64,000 bases of DNA, taken from Vishniacozyma victoriae. Its lineage: Eukaryota > Basidiomycota > Tremellomycetes > Tremellales > Bulleribasidiaceae. Position numbers and translations under genes: made by a program. Numbering within the stretch: the stretch's first letter is position 1; the number at the start of each line of letters is the position of its first letter. Shown here one piece after another: positions 1-9,768 of the stretch. The notes beneath the pieces were generated by a model, which saw only the letters and a program-made list of their open reading frames with translations, made no database searches and was not told where the DNA came from. The stretch lies in the NCBI GenBank assembly GCA_017654735.1, contig JADPYG010000088.1, forward strand, positions 4,588,001 through 4,652,000, read 5' to 3'.

Positions 1-494
1 ACGTTTTCTCGCACCGCTATCACGAGCTACGAGACATGATCTCTCGATTTCGAGGGGATATTAAGTTGGCGTCTTTACCAGAAGTGGAGCTGGAGCTGAG
101 CCGGGGTATTGACCCGGTAAAACGGGATAGAAGGTGGAATGGATTCCAAAATCTGATCACTTCGGTCTTCTCAGAGAGATGGTCCGATGTCGGAGTCGTC
201 AATCATCCTATGGTCTACAAACCGGGTCAGCCTGGCGAACTCGACAAAATCGCTCCTCAAGCGGACTTAAGAGTCCGGGCTGAATTGGCCTTAATCGTTC
301 GCTTGCTCGAAGCCACCAAAAGTAGTCAATTGGTATTTGTCTTCATCACCATCGACTACGGGAGCCATCTTCTAGTTCAAGCCATCAAGACAGACACGGC
401 AACATTGATCTGTATACGAGTAGATGACCGGGATGAAAGGGGAACGCTCTTCCTGGACCTGATATATAGTATTTTGCGTGAGTATTTCGAGTGA
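1..494 (+). CDS. C-terminal part of an unrecognised protein (5' end outside window)
   Basis: The frame is open from the left edge of the window to a TGA at 492-494, so this is the last exon or exons of a gene that begins upstream. The visible part is about 164 residues. It is a mixed-composition, apparently folded segment: the final 90 residues alternate charged stretches with hydrophobic strand-like runs (LVFVFITID, TLFLDLIYSIL). There is no signal peptide, membrane segment or motif that I recognise. The codon use and the absence of low complexity suggest a real protein. The ATG at 36 is internal to the open frame and is not needed as a start. Function unknown. Confidence 0.5.
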   Translation, partial: VFSHRYHELRDMISRFRGDIKLASLPEVELELSRGIDPVKRDRRWNGFQNLITSVFSERWSDVGVVNHPMVYKPGQPGELDKIAPQADLRVRAELALIVRLLEATKSSQLVFVFITIDYGSHLLVQAIKTDTATLICIRVDDRDERGTLFLDLIYSILREYFE

Positions 495-826
495 AAGGGG
501 GAATGTTGTACATACGAGGATATGATATAGCTTGCTTTGCTAGATGTGGATGCGATGATTTCATGAACATTAGAACAGAGTAATCCATCTTTGTCGAGAG
601 GTCCAAATACGCCCTCTGATATATACATTATCTCACAGGCAACAAACACCTTCGGCATCGGTTGCCTCGTCTTCGTCTTCGGGGATGCGAATGACTCAGG
701 CACAGTTGTCGATCTTCAGAAAGACCGTGGGAAAAGTAATCACTAAGTTGAGTTCGCGTCGCGTATCAAGGGGTCAATGTAAAGCAATACCATTTCCCCT
801 ATATCACACGCCCACAGCGGGTCATC
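495..826. other. intergenic region, upstream of the 1248-aa protein gene
   Basis: These 332 bases separate the tail of the first gene from the ATG at 827. No frame with coding character was found. They probably hold the 3' UTR of the upstream gene and the promoter and 5' UTR of the next. No specific regulatory element recognised. Confidence 0.4.
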
Positions 827-3800
827 ATGTCGACACCTCCCACCGCTTCAGGATCTCGCCAAAGGACGACATCAACCCCTGGTCGACAACCAATACCGGT
901 AATGACGGAAAATTGGGATGAAGACTTTGAATTCCCCACTCTCGCTCTGCCCAAAAGCAAGAAAGCCGAAACACCCCGGAAACGAGAGTCGGAAGTTGCG
1001 AGTCCTGTGGAAGACTGGGGAGAGGATGGATGGGATGATAGTCCGCCCCCGGCATTGTCGCGCATGCCAATTGCCAATCTTGGGAAACGTAAATCACCTA
1101 CTCAACCCGATATAGGGAGGTTGAGTCTGAGCTCACCTCGAGCGTATGATTCAATGTCCTCGGATCTTCATTTGCCAAGGTCACCTACATCGCCTGGTAT
1201 GAGTGGAGTATCGGCATCGAGGTCGGCATTGCAGCTTGTCTCTGGACAACCTGGACCATCAGCTTCTACTTCGAATCAACGCTCGAGATCCGGCTCAACA
1301 TCAGCGACCGTCCGCAATAAACTCATTAAACGACATCCTTCTACCTCTTTTATCCCTATCGGATCATCATCGTCAGTCGATGTCTCCTCCATCAAATCAC
1401 CTCCTCCTCCTGGTGCTCGAAGCTCCTACGACCTTTCACGCCCGACCCACATACCGCCTCTTCCCCTGCCACTCCCACGATCAAAGTCGGGCGAGCAGAT
1501 GCCTCCTCCACCCTTACCCCTTGGGCACTCGAGACAGAGGAGCAAGTCAAAGGCGAAGGCGAGGCCAATGTCGCGTCAAGGCGAGATCAGGGTATCTGCC
1601 ATTCCCCTTTCTCCATCCAGTGATCACGCGCACAATGTTGATCAACCTCGCAGGCCGAGCTTTTGGAAACGATTATCGGGACAGGGATTGGTGGGAGAGC
1701 CAGTTACATCTCCTGGATCATGTAAGCAATTTCCCTCTCGTGTGAAGCTCACGATAGATATCCAAGATTCAGTCAAGCTGCAGCACAAGCGGAGTGCATC
1801 TCTAGGACGGAGGAATATCAGGGACGTCGAACTCACTCCACCTGTACCACCTATACCTGCAAACCTCCGCTCACCGAGCGCTACTTCCACGGCGTCCAAT
1901 ACATCCGTCTCATCCTCGAACCGCTCCGGTCCAACTTCCATCTCGTCAATTATACGTAGAACAGCAAGTGGATTATCTAGGAAATCGCAAAAGGGCACCC
2001 CACCACCATCTGCATACCCATACGCCAGCAATCAAAGTAGTACAGCTTCAATCGACTCGGTCCCGCCAACTCCGCCTTTGCCAGTTGGAGTCATCTCACA
2101 GGACAAGCCAAGCATGCCCACATCTCATTCGTTTTCGCGTGGATACCACCTACCTTCTCCATCACCTCAATCGCCCTATCGGCCCACGCTGGGCTCTACG
2201 ACTGCGTCAGCCGACATGCCTCAATCTACTTCTTTCCCACTTCGCATGCCGACTACGAGTGATAGCAGCGATACTGAGACGGAGCCTGAAGGAGAGCAGC
2301 AGGCCACGCCTCGGCGCAAGAAGATCCGGCCAGTTTCGGCCCTACCAGCGCCGAGGATGGGTGTTAGTAGGGGCTGGAACGCAGAGGGATGGAGGGGATT
2401 CAGTGACCAGGGACCCTCGGGTTCCAAGCCTGATAGTATAGTGGGTAAACGCTCTTCGTCATCGGAAACTCCTCCACCTTTGTCAGCTACATCACCTCGA
2501 GCACCTAATTTCGCCATGTCGACTGCCAACACCATCCGTCGGATCGGTTCGATATCAAGGAAACATGGAAGGAGACTGTCTGGTGGATTCATGTTTGGGG
2601 GTACGCCCACTTCGAGCAATCAGTCATCACCCAGTACATTCCTCGAACCAGTGTTGGGCTCGCCATCGAAGCCTGGACGTGGGATGGATAGTATCGAGTT
2701 GTCCCAGGACGAGCTTCGCCGACTGGAACGCGAGTCGAGCAGGGTGGAGGAAGATGAGAGTTTTGACCAAACCCCTGAGATGCGGGATGCCCCTGCCTCA
2801 GCACCTACATCGCTCTTCCGGGCTACCTCGACTTCGGGCATGACCAGTTCCGCATCAGAGGCGACTATCATGGGACCGAGCAAGGCGGAGAAGGAACGAA
2901 GGAGGCAGAGCTGGAACGATTTCGTCATCCCTAAAAGCATTATGGAGATGCAGTCTGGCTTGAACAAGAATAGGAGTGCTATCAGGCACTTTGATGCTGG
3001 AATCAGGCGTAAGCTGCATTGATCCAAGCATAGAAATGAGCTAATTTCAAGGACTTGAGGTACTCCTTGATGAACGTGATCGAGCTTGGCAGAATGTCGA
3101 GGCGTCAAGATCTGAAGCATCGGCAGCGAGCTTTGAAAAGCTCAACCACGAATTCAGGGATGAATGGGCGATCGCCAGTGTCCTTGTCCGAGTCGGTAAC
3201 ACTGGTCGAGCAGAGAGTGGTGCCCGTGTGTCTTCCGATTCGGCAGATCATAGCAGTCCCCGTACCAGGCGGATCACCATGGCCAGTGACGAAGCGGCTG
3301 CTGCTGGCGACATGCTGAGGTCCGCTTCGGACGGTACAGCCCCAATCTCGTCCAGTGGTGTCTTTCGCTCTTCGACGCCGGCCGATGCTTCGAGTCCGAT
3401 GTCCCCGCCTCGAGCCATGGCAGAGCGATGGAGGGCATCTACGGGCCGACATGACCTTACGCCGCGTGAGCTGGAACTCCTGAGGAATATCATGAATACT
3501 CCAGTCTCGCAAAGGCCGTCTTCGAGCGCTCGACAAGCTAGTACGATCTCCAGCTCATCATCGCTTGGTTTCCGAGCTTCCGACTCGTCCAAATCCATCA
3601 TCGCGGCTGCTACCCTCCGACAACCATCCAAATCGACCAGTTCCGATCGATCCGTATCTCGAGTCAGACTACCCTCCCCGAACGATTCCCCTTTCATCAT
3701 CCCCTCGGGATCGTTTCCATCACCAAACACCGCATCGGCACTTGCGAATCCCAACAAACCGAAAGGTTTTGCTGGATTCAAGGATTTTCTTCGGTCTATG

Positions 3801-4616
3801 TCTGTCAAACCTTCTTTCCCATCTAGTCCTTCTACTCGACGACTCAACTTCCTTTCTTCGCCCACATCGCCTAGCTTTCCCATGAAATCGCCATTACAGC
3901 CGGTACCAAGCCCGCAACCACCTACACCGAGTCCTCACCCCTCGATTGAATCGCCCATTCAAAGTCCACCGGGATTGAATGATCGTCAAAAGAAACGAAC
4001 GTCTGTGAGGAATATCTTCCGGTCTTCCTCTGGTGATTGGTCGGGATTAGTCAACAAGGAAAAAGACAAGAAGCCTGAGTCTATACCGTCTTTAACTCGA
4101 CAACCGTCTCAGCCGATTTTGATTAGATCGAAATCGAAATCGAAGCAGTCGTCCCCGAGGCGGAAATTATCGATCAAGACAGCTTACAAAGAACCTGCCC
4201 CTCCCATCGAATCACCCGTTCTCCCAGTGGACGATCGGACCGTCAGACCAAGTCAAATGGGAGGTCGCAAAAGCCGAATCATCGGTCTTGGATGGCCAGA
4301 ACTAGAAGATGGTCTACCTCCCTCGACTTTGACTCCACCTCGACCAGGCCCAATGCGTCGATCTACTACCTCCGATAAAGAGGCCATAGCCGAAGGGCAT
4401 AGGAAGGAAGAAACAGCATACTCGACCTGGTCAGATCTTCACGAGGGACAGGAACAGAAAGTCAGGACGGCTTCTGCGCAGAGTGATGATTTTACTGTGG
4501 TCTTGACTCCGGAGAATTTGCCGAGGATGTTGGAATATGTTCAAGATTGTGAGAAAACGCTTGGGAAGTGGAGGAAGAGGGCTGAAGTGTTTTTGAACAT
4601 GGGCAAGCCGGCTTGA
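827..4616 (+). CDS. large low-complexity protein, possible Byr4/Bfa1-like septation regulator
   Basis: Two exons joined by one 43-nt intron (3009-3051, GTAAGC...TTTCAAG) give 3747 coding bases and a 1248-aa product; the splice restores a continuous frame across the stop at about 3020. The protein is mostly Ser/Pro/Arg-rich and predicted disordered. Three islands look conserved. The N-terminus has an acidic-aromatic motif, ENWDEDFEFP at about residues 27-36, followed by a second WGEDGWDD. A predicted helical segment of about 60 residues spans the splice junction, from IPKSIMEMQSGL through RRLEVLLDERDRAWQ. A C-terminal amphipathic stretch contains MLEYVQDCEKTLGKWRKRAEVFL. The WDxDFEF type of N-terminus plus an otherwise disordered chain resembles fungal Byr4/Bfa1, the scaffold of the GAP for the mitotic-exit GTPase. 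That assignment is tentative, since no enzyme domain is visible. Any other large fungal scaffold is possible. Confidence 0.75.
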
Positions 4617-5086
4617 GATGTCTTGCCTGGTGTGCAATAGTCTTTTGTAAAGCGCCTATATGCTTCATGTATTGGTGGCGCTCTTACCTGGTATGATGTG
4701 CGGAGTTGAAACATGATATCCACACACTGAATAAAAGTTGACGAATTTATGCTCTTTCCGGTGGCCAAAGTGTTTTGTTTTTGGGTAACCTGGCTAAGGG
4801 GGATTGCTACAGTAGCTGGGGTAGTGTTCCTTGGGGCGCTTACGTCCTGCATGTCTGGATAGTGCTCGCCACATCACATTGGTGGAACTGCGGAGTCGGC
4901 ACTCCCTTGTTTCCATGGAAAGGGAACAGATCAGGAAAGGCTTGACCAGAGGGTATTCTAATATCTGAAATCACATGAAACAATATGTACTTGTGTTGTG
5001 ATGTCGAGCTGCCTGCCCACATGTACTCATGGGAGACGACACGACCGTCGGTCCTTCCTCTCCCCGCGCCGGCATGTTCGCTCATT
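4617..5086. other. convergent intergenic region
   Basis: About 470 bases lie between the stop of the 1248-aa protein gene and the stop of the minus-strand membrane protein gene. It should contain both 3' UTRs. I see no coding exon, repeat or RNA gene. Confidence 0.4.
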
Positions 5087-6605
5087 CTACTTCAATTGAG
5101 AGTGAGCAATCATTCCGGCTATACCATCAGCAGATACACTGGCCCTTGAAATCCAGAGCTTACGGTAGACATAACGCTGATTCGCCACCGTCGTAAGATG
5201 CACCCCCTCATTCTTGACATTCTGCAACATATTCGCTTCGTCCCACGGACTAGTCTTCTTCTTCTCCTCATTCATTTTGGCATGTACAACTCTGAACATG
5301 ACATATAGTGCGACCTTGGAGATGAGTCGTGGTCACAATTGGCGTGTGGGACTTACCAAAGCTGCTAGACCACCTAAGACACCTCCGATGATGGCTCCTA
5401 CGGGTGGTTTGGAGTTGTCGACTGCTGCACCTGGTGGATTTGGGTTTGTACCGTTGCTCAACGGACCTGCTGGAGAGACGATCGTGGATGAAGGACTGGT
5501 ACTGGAGCCTGCCACCGCTGGGAATGGTAGCGGTACAGATGCTGGGACTGGTGCTACCGAAGGTGTTGCTGATACAAGTGGACTGCCATTACCGCTGAGA
5601 ATCAGCTATGTCTGGCATCGTTAGATTGTCTCACATGAACTGCGTCTTCTCATCTTCTCCCCAAGCTACCCACCTATCCACCACTAGACCAGTCTGTCCC
5701 CCGGCACCACCATCAAGAGCCTGGATCGTGAAAGTATGCTGAACAGCAGGATCAAGAAGAGTGCTGAAGTAAAGCAGAGTGTTATGGATCTCGACGTCGG
5801 ATCTTGCTGATAAGGTTGCGACTAGAGAGTCATCGATGGCTGCTTCGAAGTTACCGAGGGAAGGCCCGGTCACGCCGTATATCGCTATTGCCGAGCCTCA
5901 TGATCAGCGACAATCATGGCCTAGAATAAGAAAGCCTACCTTGGAAAGTGACTGATACGGAAGCTCCAGCAGTCCCGGTCCAGCTCAGTGTGTTCCCACT
6001 GTCTTCGCCTGTGACCTGGACTGGTGCTTGTGCACCGCCAGTTCCGACCTCTGCAAATGTCCCATTGTATGTTGGTCCAGGGGCGCTATCATCCAGCTCA
6101 ACTTGCTGTGGAGTCCTAAACAAGTCAGTCTGGTCTAAGACGAGAACGAAGTATCACTCACCCAGTCTGCGTCATTTGGGTCACGACGGTACCCCCTCCA
6201 AAACTGATGGGGGTCTGGGAGCAGTCTGCAGATGTACATTCGAATTGCAGCAGGAAAGTGTTGGGATCAAGCTTCTCGCCAGTCCATACCTGCCCAGGAG
6301 CCCACGATTGAGGTGTCTGGGAATTAACGCCTAATGTAATCGTCCAGCCTGATTGGGCATTAAAGACTGGTGTGAAACTTGTACCTCTCATTCAGCTTCG
6401 TGTATGGATGGAAAGACATACAGTATATAGAAGGGAAGAGGATAGCAGCTGAACTAGTAGCCGTCCAGAGAGATTGATTGACCGCCCCAGCGGGCTGGTC
6501 TGCCGCCAGCGAGCTCACCCATTGACCTAGGAGGGTTTCTGAGACGAGATTGGAGGGGGAATAGAGAAACAGAGGGGACGATGACGGGACCCATAGTTGA
6601 GTCAT
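5087..6605 (-). CDS. single-pass membrane protein with beta-sandwich-like ectodomain
   Basis: Six exons can be joined in frame from the ATG at 6605-6603 to the stop at 5087-5089, giving a product of roughly 400 aa. The N-terminal part holds two related segments: one begins SPLFLYSP and one contains AIYGVTGPSLGNFEAAIDDS followed by LDPAVQHTFTIQALDGGAG. This pattern is known in many basidiomycete surface proteins of unknown ligand. A Ser/Pro/Thr-rich stalk follows, then a membrane helix (VGAIIGGVLGGLAAL plus VALYVMFRV) and a basic cytoplasmic tail starting HAKMNEEKKK. The last intron was placed so that the helix continues; the acceptor CTCCAAG gives a normal-length hydrophobic span, whereas the next AG downstream gives an early stop. 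No obvious cleavable signal peptide is seen after the chosen ATG, so the true start may lie upstream. Ligand and function unknown. Confidence 0.7.
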
Positions 6606-7078
6606 GATGGCTGAGCAGGTTCTTACTGCCTTGATGAAGGTATATGAGTTGATGAGACAATCTTTGTCAGTGTTATTCGAATCAGAATGCAGATCAGACG
6701 GGGGGATTGTCAAAGGGGTCACTCAGATCGCTGAAAGGAGAGTGGCAATCACGAATAGATGACCTAAAGGACCAGTAAATCATAACATCAGCCAACACCG
6801 TGACAGGTCAAGGTTTACGTGAGTCTCTCAGTCCTAGCAGTGGTGAGCCGGGGCGGGGGAAAGGGCAATACTCGAACAATAATCTAGCCACCGCCGACAT
6901 GACCAAATGTGATTACAAGTTGTAAGCCGGCGGTCAAGTGGAGGTGATCAACTCATGTCCACCCAAATCAACTAATCGTGTATCACTTTCAAACTTCAGC
7001 TAAGCAGAGGATGCAGGCCCCACGGTTGTGAGCTATTTGAGACTTGTTGAAATCCATCCAAGCTGACAGCGTAGTCGG
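6606..7078. promoter_or_regulatory. divergent intergenic region between the membrane protein and Wss1 genes
   Basis: These 473 bases must hold both promoters, because the two genes are head to head. An open minus-strand frame extends from 6605 upstream to 6722 and could add N-terminal residues to the membrane protein. No specific element recognised. Confidence 0.35.
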
Positions 7079-9212
7079 ATGAATGAGAGGGAGGCTAATC
7101 CTAATCCGTTAGTCCTTCAGTTCGTCCACGATTATGATGCTAATGTTATCAGGTATATCGCGTTCATCCGGTCCTTGAGCAAGAAGAGGAATCATACAGT
7201 AAGCTCTTATGATCTTGACTCAGCTAAATCGAAGGATGCGGAGATGATCCTCAAGGCTGTCGGTGAGCTAACCTTTTATGTTTTCACCTCCGGACTGACA
7301 TGACAGCCGCCCAGGTCAGCTGGTCCGAATCCGGCGCTCGGACAAAACTGATAGAGGCAGATGAAAAGGATAATGGAGAAGCGATTCATGTTTGTCGGAA
7401 CACTTGAGGAAGCAGAGTTCAATCGAGTTGTACGTTATCCTGGCCCGTTGGTGTGCTGGATAAAGCTGACAGCTAGTTCGCAGGTCGAAACTGGAATCAC
7501 GGACAGGTAAGATTCCAACCCATTCAGTCTAAGTCCTGCGAGTGTGGAGCTGAACAGCAGAGTATTGAGCTGGTGCTTAGGCGTCCTGGCGGCCAATTCT
7601 TACCGTAAGCTCGACGTTGTGCTGGACTTGAGACCAGCTGACCAGCAGTCTGCCATATATCGTTTCTGTCATGTGCCATGAAGTGAGTCGAGCCCGAGAA
7701 CTACGCTGATGCTCAGATGGCTCATATCGAGGTAAGCCAAGCTCAACCTACAATCCTGACATCTTAGCAAATGAACCACGGACCTAAGTTCCAAAAGGTA
7801 AGCTTGCCACATCTTGTGTCTCGAAGCTGACACAACAGCTCATGGCGGAAATCAAAGCCGATGTCCGGGAGATGCAGGCTAGAGGAAATTACGGCGATGG
7901 TGACCTTTCTGCGCCTGTTTGATCCGACGAGCTAATATATAGGGTTCTGGTCGGATGGAAACCAGCTAAAAAACGGGGCGAAGATGGGAGGTGAAGGCCT
8001 GCGTACGTCTTGTCACTTTTCGTCAGATGACACGCTAAATCGATAGGCGCCTCCGACTTTCCCGAATACGTATGCGGAGTGACGGCTAGTGATGCTGCTA
8101 AAGCCACCCGTCCACGGCGTGGGCCAGGTAGTAGTCGCGGATCAGGACTTGTCAAGGGCGAAGCATCACACCTATCGGGCAGGCAGACGGAGTACACCCG
8201 CAAAGCAGGCAGACGCAATAATACCGATATGGGCGAGGGCGGGTCCAGGTTAGATGGACACAGGGGTCAGTCTCTACCTTCTCATCCGAAATCGAGCTGA
8301 TACCCAGAAATCACCAAGGCTGATAGAGATAATCGGAAGAGCTATATCGATGATTTGGTCAAAATGCTCGTTGATAGTGGGATGAGCGCTACAAAAGCGA
8401 GGTCAAAAGCCACGCAAACGTACGACGAGGCTCATCCGTGGTTCAAGCAGAATACCAGAGGCAGAGTGTAAGCTCATTTCTTCCATTACTAGCAGCCATG
8501 ACTGATGATCGTAGTGCGAAGTCTAAAACGTAAGCTAGCCGACCCTCGTTACGGGCCTAGCTGATTGACTCAGCGCAGCGGAACTGCGAGCTGCCGCAGC
8601 CGAGAAGCGTCTAGCGAACCTAGCAGGTCCCTCGACTCTAGTCAAGATGGACCCAGATTCTGACGAAGATATCAAAGGCGACTTCGATGAAGAAGATCAA
8701 CCCGACGTGAAAGATCCGCATATCAATTCAGACGAGCGTCGGCGGGATATGGAAGCCGAGATGAATGAGGATGAAAGGCGAGATTTGAGGGGAGGATGGG
8801 AAGATTTCGTCAAGGTTGAACCGGGGGAAGCGAGTCCCTCTCGTCCGCCTAAACGTCGTCTGGAGGAGGACCCACAACAATCTCGTCCCAGTAAGGACAG
8901 GTCGAAGCCGACATTCGGAAGCGATATAGTGGAGCGGGAACGATTAAAAGGTCTTGGAATGGTACAAACAACTTTGTCCAAGAAATCGAAGACTGTGGGG
9001 TCTCGTCCAGAAGACGGCAATGGAGCCGAGGTGGAAGAAGTCAAGCCACTCCTTGACAAGTCGCAATGGGAGTGCAAGCTTTGCACCTACGTCAACATTG
9101 CAGATCATGGACGTTGTGGTAAGTCGAATTGAAAGCAAGGGGCAAACTGACTCCGGTAGAGATTTGCCAAGCTCGACCTGATGGTACAATGCCTCCTGGA
9201 GTCATCATCTAG
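7079..9212 (+). CDS. WSS1: Wss1-type (WLM domain) DNA-protein crosslink metalloprotease
   Basis: Fifteen exons sum to 1533 bases, 511 codons, 510 aa. The WLM protease domain occupies about residues 10-190. It shows NPLVLQFVHD, then KRIMEKRFMFVGTLEE, then RNWNHGQSIELVLRRPGG, then the zinc site HEMAHIEQMNH (HExxH plus a third His five residues on, the spacing of yeast Wss1), and then GNYGDGFWSDG. A long charged, disordered region follows. The C-terminus carries a RanBP2-type zinc finger, WECKLCTYVN...CEIC. Wss1 proteins cleave proteins covalently stuck to DNA and act with Cdc48 and SUMO/ubiquitin; that is family knowledge. The active site is split over three exons by phase-0 introns after HE and after MAHIE. 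Microexons of 8 nt (7307-7314) and 15 nt (7717-7731 and 8515-8529) are needed to keep frame. The start ATG is followed directly by WLM-like sequence. Confidence 0.88.
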
Positions 9213-9768
9213 ACTATTATATCTTAGAAGTGCTCTCACCTCTTTGCTTGTATGCATTCCTACAACCCTACTATGGCTGGCGCCACTGGATTCCCCGGAT
9301 AACGCCGACGCGTAGAATGTGGGGTATTTGTATTTGTCGTACCAGCAATTTGATTCCGTAGATACTAGTAGTACATGACGCCGACGAGTGCTCCCTTGAA
9401 CCTAATCACATCTAGATAGTGTATACTCATTCTTTTGGGGACCTCTTTCAATCACCTATCACTGCATCCATTCACTGCTCTGAGAACAGTCTGGAGGTAG
9501 TGTAGCACGATCATTCGATTGCCAACCATCTTTCGATACTTTCGTTCATCCGCAACCGGTGCAACACCGCCTACACCGCCTTTTACGAAACAACGATAAA
9601 GTCGACGACCAGAACAATACGATTATTCATATCAGCCATAAGTTGATATCTCGACCAATCCTTATAATACATCTGTCGCGATCACTATCGCCAAGATACC
9701 AAATATTCGGGACTATTAGACTGTCACAGACCTCTGTCTAAACTACAATCGTAATAATCACAATCACA
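9213..9768. promoter_or_regulatory. PKC1 upstream region
   Basis: About 556 bases lie between the Wss1 stop and the PKC1 ATG. The last 250 bases are A/C-rich with many CA and ATC runs, as expected of a leader. The only frame here, at 9559-9741, is low complexity and unsupported. Confidence 0.4.

Noticed and set aside
5214..5624. Plus-strand 136-aa frame opposite the surface protein
   Set aside because: Complement of the Gly/Ala/Pro-rich stalk and helix of the minus-strand gene.
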